Source of the DNA: Paralvinella palmiformis
Lineage: Eukaryota > Annelida > Polychaeta > Terebellida > Alvinellidae
NCBI GenBank assembly: GCA_025642065.1
Contig: JAODUP010000161.1
Location: forward strand, 1,496,501-1,560,500
Length of the DNA stretch: 64,000 bases
Direction: 5' to 3'
Below are positions 22,798 through 33,848 of this stretch, piece after piece; position 1 is the first letter of the stretch; each line of letters opens with the position of its first letter. The translations under genes were made by a program, and so were the position numbers. Under the pieces are notes generated by a model. The model saw nothing but the letters and a program-made list of their open reading frames with translations, was not told the DNA's origin and searched no databases.

Positions 22798-22798
22798 G
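22761..22798. repeat. (TA)n microsatellite
   Basis: TA run with one AAA interruption. Confidence 0.9.
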
Positions 22799-23019
22799 CT
22801 GAAATATTTGGTGATAAACAGTGGTATCTTTCCTAGTGTGATAGGTTACCTTTTTTTGTATTTATGATAATTGTAACTGAAATTGTTCATCATTTTAAAG
22901 TTATTAATATGTGACAGTATATTTAACTAATAGCTCAAGACTACAAGTCATACATACACTTATTCTGTTGGTGAGTGTGTGAGTAAGTAACTGAGTGAGT
23001 GTGTTGTTTCTTTGTTTAG

Positions 23020-23168
23020 CCACAGACACTGCCCAAGTCTGGGATTGAATGACCTAAGGGTGACCAATTAGGAAAACATGGCACAAATGCCAGTGTGATG
23101 ACGGATTTGAACCCTAACCTGAAGGTCTACAGTGCAGTGTTATTTAACACTGCACCATAGGAGTGTCC
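23020..23168 (-). mobile_element. tRNA-derived SINE, family B
   Basis: Minus-strand head shown by GACGGATTTGAACCCTAACC (23100), then CTACAGTGCAGTG and CACTGCACCATAGG. The body TTAGGAAAACATGGCACA lies to the left. Confidence 0.6.
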
Positions 23169-24017
23169 TCATTCTGTTGACAAAGGATGCATCTTACAGC
23201 TGATAAGCTATGGTAATCTATTTAAGTCAAGTTCAGTGTCATCCGTATCTTTCCCTATAACAACCATTCAACCCTTAAGGTTAGAGGATAAAACTTCAGC
23301 ATTTAGTCATCTCAGGTTATGTCCTGTCAGGATCACTCAATGTCAAAACTGAGGATAGAGAGGACTATTCTGGAGAGCGCCATTAACTTAATGCAGTCAA
23401 TTTGGGAATAACTAAATACTGATCAACAAGTTTTGATTGATCTAAACACCACCAGGTTCCCAGGTATAAACATTTGATCTCAATATGAGATGTTGCTAAT
23501 CGGAGCCTAGATAACTGAGTCTGAATCTTTTATCAATAACTATTTTACAATATTGACACTTACCAATTTAGTTATTGGAGAGAATAACACTTAGTCCCTA
23601 ATAAATGGCCTTTTACTATATTTGATCACACACATTACTGTAGAGATCAAAGAGTGAAGACTGACAGTTTCTATCATTGATGTTTTGAGTTTGGAAGATC
23701 CTTATCTAGTCAGTTTAGTCAGTAAAGGTCAACATAAAGCTGTAATATGAATCTATTACCTGATAAACTTGTTTGATTAATATAACAATAAATTAGGTTA
23801 TAAATAAACAGTTTTGTGTTATGATACGAGAATAACGTAAAATATTAGATAAATAATAATGGCTATATATGTCCCAAATACATAAACACAAACCTGATCT
23901 AATTAATCTACGAACTCTCTCGGATTATGGAAGAAAAGATAAGTCCACAGAATAGGTAAATTTAACTTCTTTAAATCACTCATTAATAATAATATAATGT
24001 ACAGTGAGATAACATAT

Positions 24018-24018
<1 letters not shown>
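23169..24018. other. No recognised feature
   Basis: AT-rich sequence, no structure. Confidence 0.4.

Positions 24019-24060
<42 letters not shown>
24019..24060. repeat. (TA)n microsatellite
   Basis: Uninterrupted TA run. Confidence 0.9.
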
Positions 24061-24062
<2 letters not shown>

Positions 24063-24235
24063 AATTACTGTCAATTTAGCAGTTAAATTACCATTAAAAA
24101 GATAATTAACATACAATATGTCATATATTTTACACAAGTTGCACAAATTTGACCCTTGGATTTGATGGTGTGTTAGTGTGGGTTTCTTGGTAGTCAGCTA
24201 TTGGCTGAACCAACTGAACTCACATCTACTCACAT

Positions 24236-24286
24236 ATTACTGATCCTGAAGTGCGTATTACTGATCCTGAAGTGCGGTATTATTAT
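24236..24286. repeat. 21-bp tandem duplication
   Basis: Two copies of TATTACTGATCCTGAAGTGC. Confidence 0.85.
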
Positions 24287-24380
24287 ATATGTACTTCAGT
24301 GTGCTCCAGTATATTTAACACCCAGACAGAGTGAAGTATATCCATGTGTTTTATGGAACTCTATTTAGGTATAACTAGAA

Positions 24381-24578
24381 ATACTGGCCATGTTACAGCC
24401 TGTCAGCTTGATACTGCAACATAAGGCATGGACATGCAAATACTGGCCATGTTACAGGCTGTCAACTTGATACTGCAACGTAAGGCATGGACATGCAAAT
24501 ACTGGCTATGTTACAGCCTGTCAGCTTGATACTGCAACGTAAGGCATGGGCTTGCAAATACTGGCCATGTTACAGGCT
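24381..24578. repeat. 59-bp minisatellite, 3.3 copies
   Basis: Unit begins ATACTGGCCATGTTACAG and includes AACGTAAGGCATGGACATGC. Copies start at 24381, 24440, 24499 and 24557. Confidence 0.95.
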
Positions 24579-24982
24579 GAGCTTTAATTGGACCTACATG
24601 ATATATCTTCATCTAATCTTTTAGCATTAACTGTTATGGATAACTCAACATTGAAGAATCCCATCCACCATTCAAAGCCAATATCTAGAAGCGATTTGTA
24701 ACAATTTAAATGTTTTCAATCAAAGTCTGTCCTTTGTGTTATATCCTACTAGCATTTTATACACAGAGATTTGCTTTTAATCCAGAATTATTTTTACATA
24801 ACATGAGTGAAATATGGATTATGAAGATTTAGTCTTACACTTTGCCAACATTTTAAGACAGTCAGACAATGATATGGACACTAGTTACACAATGATGTAT
24901 ATATAATAATATTTATACCTGTTACGTCACTAAATTAAATATGTGTTTGATGTGTATCGAACATAAACTATAAATTTTAACC
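24579..24982. other. No recognised feature
   Basis: AT-rich flank of the minisatellites. Confidence 0.4.
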
Positions 24983-25610
24983 AATGCTGTGAGTTCTGAA
25001 CTGTCAATCTGAACCATTGTTGTCAGTTCAGAACTGTCAATCTGAACCATTGTTGTCAGTTCAGAACTGTCAATCTGAACCATTGTTGTCAGTTCAGAAC
25101 TGTCAATCTGAACCATTGTTGTCAGTTCAGAACTGTCAATCTGAACCATTGTTGTCAGTTCAGAACTGTCAATCTGAACCATTGTTGTCAGTTCTGAACT
25201 GTCAATCTGAACCATTGTTGTCAGTTCAGAACTGTCAATCTGAACCATTGTTGTCAGTTCAGAACTGTCAATCTGAACCATTGTTGTCAGTTCAGAACTG
25301 TCAATCTGAACCATTGTTGTCAGTTCAGAACTGTCAATCTGAACCATTGTTGTCAGTTCAGAACTGTCAATCTGAACCATTGTTGTCAGTTCAGAACTGT
25401 CAATCTGAACCATTGTTGTCAGTTCAGAACTGTCAATCTGAACCATTGCTGTGAGTTCTGAACTGTCAATCTGAACCATTGTTGTGAGTTCTGAACTGTC
25501 AATCTGAACCATTGTGGTCAGTTCAGAACTGTCAATCTGAACCATTGTTGTCAGTTCAGAACTGTCAATCTGAACCATTGTTCTCAGTTTAAAATTGCCA
25601 ATCTGAAACA
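24983..25610. repeat. 33-bp minisatellite, about 19 copies, open on both strands
   Basis: Unit CTGTCAATCTGAACCATTG followed by TTGTCAGTTCAGAA, 33 bp. Central copies are almost identical; edge copies carry GTGAGTTCTG variants. Since 33 is a multiple of three, the plus strand reads repeated LLSVQNCQSEP and the minus strand repeated MVQIDSSELTT, giving frames of 145 and 247 codons. No flanking exon or signal peptide supports a gene, so this is a minisatellite. Confidence 0.95.
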
Positions 25611-25915
25611 CCATTGTTAGTACAGAATGTTTGCTGACTTCTAGTTTTATTAACATTAGTGACAAATGCTGAAATTGAATATATTTTAGTTGGTTTCAAA
25701 AAGACTAGTTTTTAATTTATTCATTATATCAGTTCATTTTAGAAGATTGTGTTATTTTCTGCCTCAGATGGAGAGATAAAATCAAATCTGAAAGTCACAA
25801 AGAACTATTTCAATGAGTTATCTCAGAAGGTAGATAACTTGACTTTTAGAGAAAACTTCTTTCTACATTGAACGAGAAATAATATTTATAAATAGGAACT
25901 CAGTTATATATGTAT
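25611..25915. other. No recognised feature
   Basis: AT-rich sequence. Confidence 0.4.
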
Positions 25916-25918
25916 TTG

Positions 25919-26281
25919 CTCCGGTGGCCTAGTGGTTAAGCTCCCGGCACTTGATGCCAACGGTCAGCGGTTCGAACTCTGTAAGAGGTCGAAACTTTTC
26001 CAGCTCACAACTCTCGGCTCACAACATCGTGGGTGGCTGGCCACGTTAAATGGCGCTGCCGTTTCCACTGAATTCTTTAAAACTAAAGGGGGACATTAAA
26101 AACCCCCTCTCAGGACGTAAAAACACTCAGGCAGTGACCACCCTCGGGGTATTTCGACTCCATCTTTCCGTACTGCTCCCCTGTGAGTGATGGGGGAGGA
26201 GAGGGTTTCTCAACCACTGAAACATAAAGTCTGTGCCGAATAAGCGACAGCCTGGGGATTGTCCCCGAACAACAAAGCTTC
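25919..26281 (+). mobile_element. Full-length tRNA-derived SINE, family C
   Basis: The tRNA-like head contains box A TGGCCTAGTGGTTA (25925-25938) and box B GGTTCGAACTC (25969-25979). It is followed by an unusually GC-rich body of about 290 bp with AAAGGGGGACATTAAAAACC, GACCACCCTCGGGGTATTTC and CTGGGGATTGTCCCCGAAC. Flanking TATGTATTTG (25909-25918) and TATGTATCTG (26282-26291) look like a 10-bp target-site duplication with one mismatch. No other copy is in the window. Confidence 0.85.
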
Positions 26282-26291
26282 TATGTATCTG

Positions 26292-26510
26292 CAAAATATC
26301 ATGATAGTTAAAGATGTAAATAAAGGTGTAGAGAGATAGACAAGGGACACTTAAAAAGATAATTAGCTACAATTGTTTTATATTGGTCACATACAGAATC
26401 TTATCCCTAATTACCTAAACGTCAATAACGGTTCAGTTTTCTAAGAAACGTATCCACAAAAAATCCATACCTTTTCGAAAACATCAATGTTGTAGTTACC
26501 GTATGATATA

Positions 26511-26512
<2 letters not shown>
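26292..26512. other. No recognised feature
   Basis: AT-rich sequence. Confidence 0.4.

Positions 26513-26553
<41 letters not shown>
26513..26553. repeat. (TA)n microsatellite
   Basis: Uninterrupted TA run. Confidence 0.9.
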
Positions 26554-26557
<4 letters not shown>

Positions 26558-27125
26558 GTCAACCGATGCCTATTTAGGAAACCAGCTTCGATACTGTCTT
26601 TCATTTTAGAGTTTTGGCAGATCACTTACTTATATTCAAAATCCTTTCCCCGCTACTTTATTTTCAAAGTTTTAGATTTTATATGCATCAGCTCAGTGAT
26701 GTGCAAATATTTTGTCATGTACGTGTTGAGATGTTGTGGACATTAATCAGATACTCATTGTTATTTAGGTATGTGGGTTTTCTGTCTCTCTCCAAAGGTG
26801 AAGGTATATCTAAGAGATTTTCCACAAATACTAATTTTCACAAAATGACAAGAGATACTGCCAACTAGAACTGACATCGTTTAACATTCAATACAAACAA
26901 AAATCAGTTATTTCAAAGGTTTCCTGGTGAATTTCACGTATAAAAGCTAATTTATTTTATTACTTATATAATAATTAAGTGTATTGTAAATGACCCTTGA
27001 TATGGAAAGATTTCTGTTATTAATTTAGATACCAACAGCATTGGTACCACTTTTAGTAACTTTCCACAACACACACGCACGCACAGTCAGTGAGATGATT
27101 GTAAAATGTAAGAATATCGTAAAAC
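26554..27125. other. No recognised feature
   Basis: An 84-codon frame (26614-26868) has no recognisable domain. Confidence 0.4.
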
Positions 27126-27127
27126 TA

Positions 27128-28005
27128 CCGTCTATTGCGCGCATTCGTGTATAACGCGCACCCCTTTTTGATCAAAAATATGTATAGAAAGCTTAGTTTT
27201 GGTGTATAACAAGCAGGAAAAAAACCCGGAAAAATCTGCAGCTGGATGTTAAATATATTTATTTTTATGAAATAAATTGATCAGTTGCCAGACGATTAGT
27301 AAATGGATCACGAGTCCGTGGAGACGTCGTGAGACTTTAATAATCGTGGACAGAAAGAGGGAGAAACGCCAATAGGGGTCCCTTTCTTAAAGGAAGATAC
27401 GTCTCCGAAATGGGAACTATCTGAGCCAATCAGGAGCTGGCATCTTACATCGACAAAGAGGAGGAGCGAACCCAAACGATGAAGGCGCCAAAAAACGAGA
27501 TTGTGCAAACTTCTCCAATTATCGTCCCGGGACATTTGATCCAATACGGTCGCTTCCGCCAGGAAAGTGCGTGTATGTGCGGTCCTGGCTCGTCCGACCT
27601 GACATCGGCGGCGTCTCGACGACGTCGATATAGAGGTATGCTGGAGGCGAATAATACGCCTAATATCGCTCACTTTACACGTGCGACGCCCATGTTAGAT
27701 ACCCCCCGCAATGTTTACATAGGCGGCACTTCAATCGGGGACATAAAACATAGAACAAACACACACGTGGCTTTGGAAAAACCGTGGAATACACAGAAAT
27801 TTCAGAAAAAGATGAAACAACAAAAATACAGTACCAGTAAAACTTTAATCAAACATTTTATTACATACTATTGTGTAAATATACTCTCAAAGTCAAAAGG
27901 TACTGGAGTTTCTAGGGAACAGGTCTGAAAAAAGTTGGAAACATTTAGTTATGGTGTATACCGCGCAACACCCATAAACAAATAAGGAAAAACGGAAGAA
28001 TACGA
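27128..28005. mobile_element. TA-flanked DNA transposon, GC-rich interior, 878 bp
   Basis: The left end CCGTCTATTGCGCGCATTCG continues into GTGTATAACGCGCACCCC. The right end is GGTGTATACCGCGCAACACC and, further on, GAAGAATACGA. Both are flanked by TA (27126-27127, 28006-28007). CGCGC-rich subterminal repeats and TA target sites are typical of another branch of pogo-like elements. The CpG-dense interior contains frames of 121 (minus) and 149 (plus) codons without recognised domains, so the element is probably non-autonomous or decayed. The inverted repeats are imperfect. Confidence 0.7.
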
Positions 28006-28007
28006 TA

Positions 28008-28490
28008 GTCTTGATCTATTTCCCCAGGAGAACCTTCATGACAAGTCTATTATATTAGTCCGGATATTTTCCCCGATTAAAGTTTTCCAGAAATCATTTG
28101 ACCCAAATAACAACTAATTGATGGATGTATTTAGTGGACTACCTGAACAATAACTTGGTGGGGATAAGAAGATGAAGAAATGATAAGAACACCAAAACGA
28201 CATAATAAAAACCTAAATATAAATCATTCATTCGGTGTCAACAAGTGAGAAAATAATGTCCATCAAAACTGACTTTTTGTTACAATTTCTAATTATGACA
28301 CAAACGAGACAAGATTAATCATAATTAACACTTAGTTTGTTTTTTCTTCTTCTAAACTAATTACTGATCCATATATTAATTAATATAATACAAAATGCCA
28401 GCTATCTGAAGGTCGTGTGTATGAATTATGTATGTCGTATATGGGGTGTATGTGTAAACAATGGTAGTACTTTGTAGATTTTACCATGAT
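28008..28490. other. No recognised feature
   Basis: AT-rich sequence. Confidence 0.4.
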
Positions 28491-28985
28491 AACATTTTGG
28501 ATTATTGCGAAGCCAAAATATAGTCCATGTAAAGTCAAAATATAGACAAAATAATCATAAACAACTGTGAAGACAAAGTAATTATAGGCTATTGTGAAGA
28601 CAAAATATAGGTTATTGTGAAGACAAAATATAGTTACTGTGAAGACAAAATATAGCTATTGTGAAGACAAAATATAGACAAAATAATCATAAACAACTGT
28701 GAAGACAAAGTAATTATAGGCTATTGTGAAGACAAAATATAGGTTATTGTGAAGACAAAATATAGTTATTGTGAAGACAAAATATAGCTATTGTGAAGAC
28801 AAAATATAGGCTGTTGTGAAGACAAAATATAGTTCATTTGAAGTCAAAATAGACACCTGTGCAGAAAAAATATAGGCTATTGTGAAGACAAAATATAGGC
28901 TATTGTGAAGACAAAATAGCTATTGTGAAGAAAAATATAGGCTATTGTGAAGACAAAATATAGGCTATTGTGAAGGCCAAATGAA
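28490..28985. repeat. 22-bp minisatellite with 132-bp higher-order duplication
   Basis: About 20 copies of TATTGTGAAGACAAAATATAG with length variants. A longer block starting TATAGACAAAATAATCATAA recurs at 28541 and 28673, a 132-bp period. Confidence 0.95.
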
Positions 28986-29233
28986 GCCGATGAATCATAC
29001 CTTTGTTGGCCAATAAAAGTCTTGTGCATTTCCGTTGTGCCAAAATTAGCACCGACAAAGATGTATCAGGTGTTTAACTTACAAACAAAGAAACATTGAC
29101 AGATCTGGGGAGATTTATTGTTATCTTATGGATGGCAGAACAGGAACAATAAATATGACAGACATAATGGTAACATGCAACGTGTTGTTCTATCAGATAA
29201 CTGTAAAATGGAAATATCAGGCCTATCACTGCT

Positions 29234-29235
<2 letters not shown>
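28986..29235. other. No recognised feature
   Basis: Nothing recognised. Confidence 0.4.

Positions 29236-29303
<68 letters not shown>
29236..29303. repeat. (CA)n-(TA)n compound microsatellite
   Basis: About 23 CA units followed by about 11 TA units. A second CA run lies at 29384-29406. Confidence 0.95.
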
Positions 29304-29406
29304 GTGCACATATACATACACACACTGAATGGCGTAAATTGTGCCGATGTATCGTTAAACAACATTCATCCAACCATCCATACACACACACACACACACA
29401 CACACA

Positions 29407-29769
29407 AGTTCCGCCCTCGTCAACATGGTTATCAAAATCAGGACAACGGACTGCTTAATTCAATCACCATAAACAGGTTTAGTAATTTATAAAACATTAA
29501 AGACAAGACAAAAATAACCGGAAATCAGTTTGGTCAGATGTCAGTTATCACTCCATTAAAGGCTAATTCTTCGCAATAACGACATATAGCGCCAAATATC
29601 TGGACAACAGATAATCAATATCTGAAAGAAAATATAATCTTTGATGCTGACCCAATTCTAGTTTGTTACCAATACTAAGTAATTATGTAAGAGTGATGAT
29701 GATTGATGTTTTCATATTTTTCACCCGAGTTAAGACTCATCATTAGTGAGTTAATTTATATTCTTTTAT
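29407..29769. other. No recognised feature
   Basis: Nothing recognised. Confidence 0.4.
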
Positions 29770-30080
29770 CATACCAGTACCATTAGTCAGTCACTCAGTC
29801 GTTTCACTGAGTCAACAGTCTAGATCATTGTAGCCATAGAACCAATAATACCATAAGCCACTATTACTCAATCATGCTGTCATCCACTGACCCAGGTAGA
29901 CCAATAGCCACCGATCTGGTCATACCATTAGCCGTCTAGCCATTCATACTATAAGCCACTTTTCCAGCCATACCATTAGCCATCGATCAATATATATACT
30001 ACCGGTTAGCCACTAACTTGGGACATACCATTAACCACAGACCCTGGGCCATGCCATTAGCCATCCAGCTAGCCACATCT
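29770..30080. repeat. Degenerate tandem repeat, ACCATTAGCCATC-like
   Basis: About nine diverged 30-45 bp units ending in ATACCATTAGCCA or close variants. Confidence 0.75.
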
Positions 30081-30535
30081 ACAGATCCTGTAAAACTCAG
30101 CCAGGCGGCCTATCAGCTCGCATGCAGCATCTCCAACAAGTGACTAGAGATCAAGGCTCACAGACAGCTCCCACCTGTCCGTCTGTATGTCTGTCTGGTA
30201 GCTAGATGGGTATGTGTTACACCATCAACGTTATCATGGCGTGGACAGAAGGCTCTATCCTCACAAACCGAGTGAGGGATACTTTCTAACTAGAGGGTTT
30301 GTGTCAAAGTGAAATTAATCAAACAAACATACATTTCTTTATACAGTGGGAGACCCCCCCCCCCACTGCCACACCGTCTAGCCATCTCCGCCTCAGAGTA
30401 GCACACACAGGCACGCTCACACACACGGGCACGCTCACACACATACGACAATCACACCCAGACTAGGGTAAATGTCTCCGAACTTCAGTACTGTTAAAGG
30501 ACGTTTAAATTACGCGGAGATCCATTGTGACTGAT
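30081..30535. other. Mixed simple sequence, no gene
   Basis: Poly-C near 30354 and a duplicated CACGCTCACACACA at 30411-30440. Confidence 0.4.
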
Positions 30536-30539
30536 GCCG

Positions 30540-30692
30540 ATTGGACGTCGGTCACGGGATATGCTGCCGACCAGAATCAGGATGTGATGATGGCCTGTGG
30601 CAGACACACGCAGTCGAGTACTCGCCGAGAAGGGCTGCGCGCGTGTTAGACTTTCCAATATAAAAGTCACACAGAATGTTTCGTCGTAGTTC
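30540..30692 (+). promoter_or_regulatory. Candidate RNA polymerase II promoter
   Basis: A CpG-rich stretch holds an inverted CCAAT box (ATTGG, 30540-30544) overlapping GACGTC (30544-30549), a CRE-like palindrome. TATAAAAG follows at 30659-30666. TCAGAT (30691-30696) sits at initiator distance: its A, 30693, is 34 bases from the first T of the TATA box. The geometry fits a TATA-Inr promoter firing rightward. Confidence 0.45.
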
Positions 30693-30850
30693 AGATATTT
30701 ACTCTTACAACGAACAGCTGGCGTTATCACTAATTACCACAATTAACGTGGACTAAATGAGAAAAGTTTTGGACATCAATCTGTAACTGTAATGACATTT
30801 GTGAGCAAGACCGTTACTGACACTCATCAGGCAGTCGATATTCTAAACAG
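30693..30850 (+). CDS. Candidate first exon (5' UTR plus about 20 codons), function unknown
   Basis: Begins at the initiator-like A downstream of the TATA box and ends at a perfect splice donor, CAG|GTAAGT (exon end 30850). A first ATG opens a 9-codon upstream frame that stops inside the exon. A second ATG at 30792 stays open to the donor, giving MTFVSKTVTDTHQAVDILN plus two bases of the next codon. No family can be recognised from so short a piece, and no continuing exon was identified. Confidence 0.35.
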
Positions 30851-30947
30851 GTAAGTGACACTGATTAATATATTAATTAATTACTGTTATATATTTTATT
30901 GTTAGTATTGAGATATTATATATGTATATGAGACTATATATACAACA

Positions 30948-30950
<3 letters not shown>

Positions 30951-30990
<40 letters not shown>
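30951..30990. repeat. (TA)n microsatellite
   Basis: TA run ending in ATATATACAT, host of the MITE that follows. Confidence 0.9.
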
Positions 30991-30992
<2 letters not shown>

Positions 30993-31279
30993 GGGTTCGA
31001 AATTTCCCTTTTCCCACTAACAAACCGTTGCTAGTTGGAAAATTTTAACTAGCAAATTAGCCACAAATAATTTTCGGGAGCACTTTATAAACCAGTTATT
31101 ATTCACTGAAGACCAACAAAATGAGACGAAACATATATCTTAACACCACAAGACGGGAATTGTTCGGTGGAAAAATAGTCCGGAAAGAAAGATACAAATC
31201 GTAACAAAAACTTTTAACTAGCAAATACATGGAAACTAATACAAATATGCTAATTTGCTAGCGCGAATTTCGAGCCCTG
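30991..31279. mobile_element. hAT-type MITE, 289 bp
   Basis: Terminal inverted repeats CAGGGTTCGAAATTT (left) and AATTTCGAGCCCTG (right) match the CAGGG(T/C)TCGAAATT ends common in hAT elements. The identical 10-mer ATATATACAT abuts both ends (30981-30990, 31280-31289), containing an 8-bp-or-longer duplication; the TA-rich host makes its length ambiguous. CTAGCAAATTAGC-type subterminal repeats occur near both ends. There is no coding capacity. Confidence 0.85.
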
Positions 31280-31354
31280 ATATATACATATTTACATACC
31301 GGTCATGTGACTGAAACACCCTTGGAAAGAATATATGACAGATTCTTTTGGAGA

Positions 31355-31568
31355 TGTGTGTGTGTGTGTGCGTATGTGTCGGTTTATTTTAGGGGAGATA
31401 ATGTCCTTGTTCCCGTTTGTTCTAAACCATTATTTCCACAGCCCATTATTCTCTCTGTGTGTGTGTGTGTGTGCCCGTGCTGTGTGCACGTGTCTATTTA
31501 TTTTAGGGGAGATAATGTCCTTGTTCCCGTTTGTTCTAAACCATTATTTCCACAGCCCATTATTCTCT

Positions 31569-31604
<36 letters not shown>

Positions 31605-31700
31605 CCGTGCTGTGTGCACGTGTCTGTTTATTTTAGGGGAGATAATGTCCCTGTTCCCGTTTGTTCTAAACCATTATTTTCACAGCCTATTTATTCTGAC
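31355..31700. repeat. 115-125 bp tandem triplication with (GT)n
   Basis: Three copies of a block with TTTATTTTAGGGGAGATAAT, CCGTTTGTTCTAAACCATTA and a (GT)n tract. The GT length differs between copies. Cys/Val-rich frames here are repeat by-products. Confidence 0.95.
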
Positions 31701-32479
31701 AGTCCTTTATAATGTTCCAACATCTCATCGTTAAAGCACTTAATTTCTAACTTAATGGTACAGACAGCCCCCCCCCCTCCTTCAACTGTTATAGGTTTAA
31801 ATATTTTGTATTTCTTATCACTACTTTAAATATTAAATGTAAAACGTCTGACGTCATACACTAGTGGTTAACATACTGTGGGTGGTAGTAGGCTATTTAG
31901 AATTGGACTGTTTGATCATCCTATATGTCAACAAGAAAATAGAGACAGACAGACAGACCATTAGACCATCAATCATCGTATCTAGCTGAACACAACACGA
32001 CATCAATTTGAACAAGACAGTGTCAAGATCTAGCGTCTAAACATGTTAGGTTATTATAGGTATGTGTGAAATGAATCTGTTTATGTGTGTGTACGTGTGT
32101 GTGTGTGTATGTGTATCTGCACCATATTAAAAATAATAATACCATACTAATTGGGGGATTACTGCCTGTCAAATGGTAAATGTTAGGTTGTCGAGATACA
32201 TGTCAAGGTCATTAATATTTACATCGTGATGACTACCTGTGATTCTATGAATGATTGGATTAATTAGCTTTCACACTGGGCGTACTACTTACTAACACAA
32301 TTAGAAAACAATGTAACCCACAGCATGTATTTTACTAGTGGATGAAACATCCCACGGAGTCGAGCTACATGAAAATTTGATCCAATATTGTGGAGGTCAG
32401 CAGCATACTACCAAATATCGACTGGAATGTCCTCATTGTTACTCAGCGACTGACTGACAGATTAATACGGCAGCAGTCA
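31701..32479. other. No recognised feature
   Basis: Poly-C near 31769 and a short CAGA tract near 31945. No gene. Confidence 0.4.
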
Positions 32480-32495
32480 GGAAGCAAGCAAGTGA

Positions 32496-32692
32496 TGATT
32501 GTGATGATGATGATTGATGTTTTACGGCCACTTTAGTGCACAAGGTAGGCTAAATGGGCCGAGCGACCTCCAAAGGTAATGAGACGAAGTGAAAGACGAA
32601 ACCACCGTCAGATATGCCCACGCCGGGATTCGAACACGGGTGGTAGTGATCTGTGGTCCAGCGCGCTACCGCTAGACCAAGGAGGCGCCCCA
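32496..32692 (-). mobile_element. tRNA-derived SINE, family A, with clear target-site duplication
   Basis: On the minus strand the head reads GGGGCGCCTCCTTGGTCTAG, with box A TGGTCTAGCGGTAG and box B GTGTTCGAATCCCGG. The body has CCTTTGGAGGTCGCTCGGCC, then CATTTAGCCTACCTTGTGCA, then a TTTTACGGCCACTTT-type end. GGAAGCAAGCAAGTGA (32480-32495) and GGGAGCAAGCAAGTGA (32693-32708) flank it, a 16-bp duplication with one mismatch. The GATGATGATGATT tract at the left is the SINE 3' end. Confidence 0.95.
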
Positions 32693-32708
32693 GGGAGCAA
32701 GCAAGTGA

Positions 32709-33794
32709 AATATAATCAATTAGTTTTATTTATCGCCTTGAAGTATGTTCAACCATTGACTTGTACCTATTGTCTTGAAGTATTCCACAAAATTCAGCAG
32801 TATAAGGTATCCAATCAGACAGTCTCGACGGTTAGATACGATTATAACTCCGGACAAACAATAATCATTGTTTTGAAGTCAGCTGTTTGCAATTACCTGA
32901 TCTGCATTTTATCATTTATGGTTAGCTAATAACAGTGTTAGCCAACTTTAAGTTTTAGTTGGTAAACTGTTGTTTATAGTTAGCCAACTAATCTTTGAAT
33001 TTAAGCCAACAACTGTTTGCAATTTAAGCCAGCTGTCACTTATATAACAGTTGGTTAATAACTTATTGAATTGTATAATAGCTACTGTTAGCCAAACTCA
33101 GTTTATAGTTTAGCTAGCTCATACTTGCTAAGTTTAGCTAACAATACATACATGTTTATATTACTCTGAGTTAGCCAGCGCTAATCATGTTTTAATCATC
33201 AACAAGCTGTTGTCGTGGCTACAGAAATCAACAAAAGCAACAGAACAAAGGCAATTGCGACAGTCTCACAGGAAGTGTGTCACAGAAGACGAAATGACAA
33301 TTGTAACATTACACATCCATCGATAGGAAAAGTACTTGGCCGGACTAACAAGTACTTGATGGAAAGCACAATCACCAAGCGCATTTCATCACCTACAACT
33401 CTCTGACACCTCAACTGATAGAGGAGCATGTAAGAAAATGTCAGGCAAGGAAATACTGGTCATGACCACTTGTTGGCGTGACGAATAAAAGTTTGACAAA
33501 ACATCAAGTGAAAAGGCTACAGTAGTGATGGAGGATGGACGAGAGATAATTAAATGTCGGCTCAATGATAAGTTAACAACAGATGATGAGGACATATGAT
33601 ACTGGCTGCTGAAGATGGAAGGCGTCATATCACCAAATGAGGATAGAATGTCAAGGTCAGTGAAGGTCAGAATGGTGCAAAAACTGTCTGAGTGGCACTG
33701 CTTAAAAATATAAATTATAGATAATAATAGGTCGGCAATGAACAGACAGGCAGAGAAACCTATAGGCACAAAACAATTAGTATGATGAAAAGCA

Positions 33795-33797
<3 letters not shown>
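32709..33797. other. Degenerate GTTAGCCAACT tandem (32930-33180), otherwise nothing
   Basis: Between 32930 and 33180 the words TTAGCCAAC or TTTAGCTAAC recur every 25-45 bp. The rest has frames without domains. Confidence 0.5.
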
Positions 33798-33831
<34 letters not shown>

Positions 33832-33848
33832 AACAAACACACACAAAC
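33798..33848. repeat. (CA)n microsatellite
   Basis: CA run grading into AAACAAAC. Confidence 0.9.

Noticed and set aside
24983..25610. CRISPR-like repeat array
   Set aside because: Units are directly adjacent with no unique spacers, in eukaryotic-type DNA.
24922..25665. 247-codon repetitive protein on the minus strand
   Set aside because: Entirely explained by the 33-bp minisatellite; the opposite strand is equally open and no exon signals or start context support it.
27479..27928. 149-codon frame as a transposase
   Set aside because: No DDE or helix-turn-helix motif recognisable; an antisense frame overlaps it.
31307..31712. Overlapping 109- and 125-codon frames
   Set aside because: By-product of a tandem triplication with GT tracts.
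32600..32692. Functional tRNA gene on the minus strand
   Set aside because: Box A and B are present but no complete acceptor stem or cloverleaf forms, and the same head recurs as part of a SINE family with target-site duplications.
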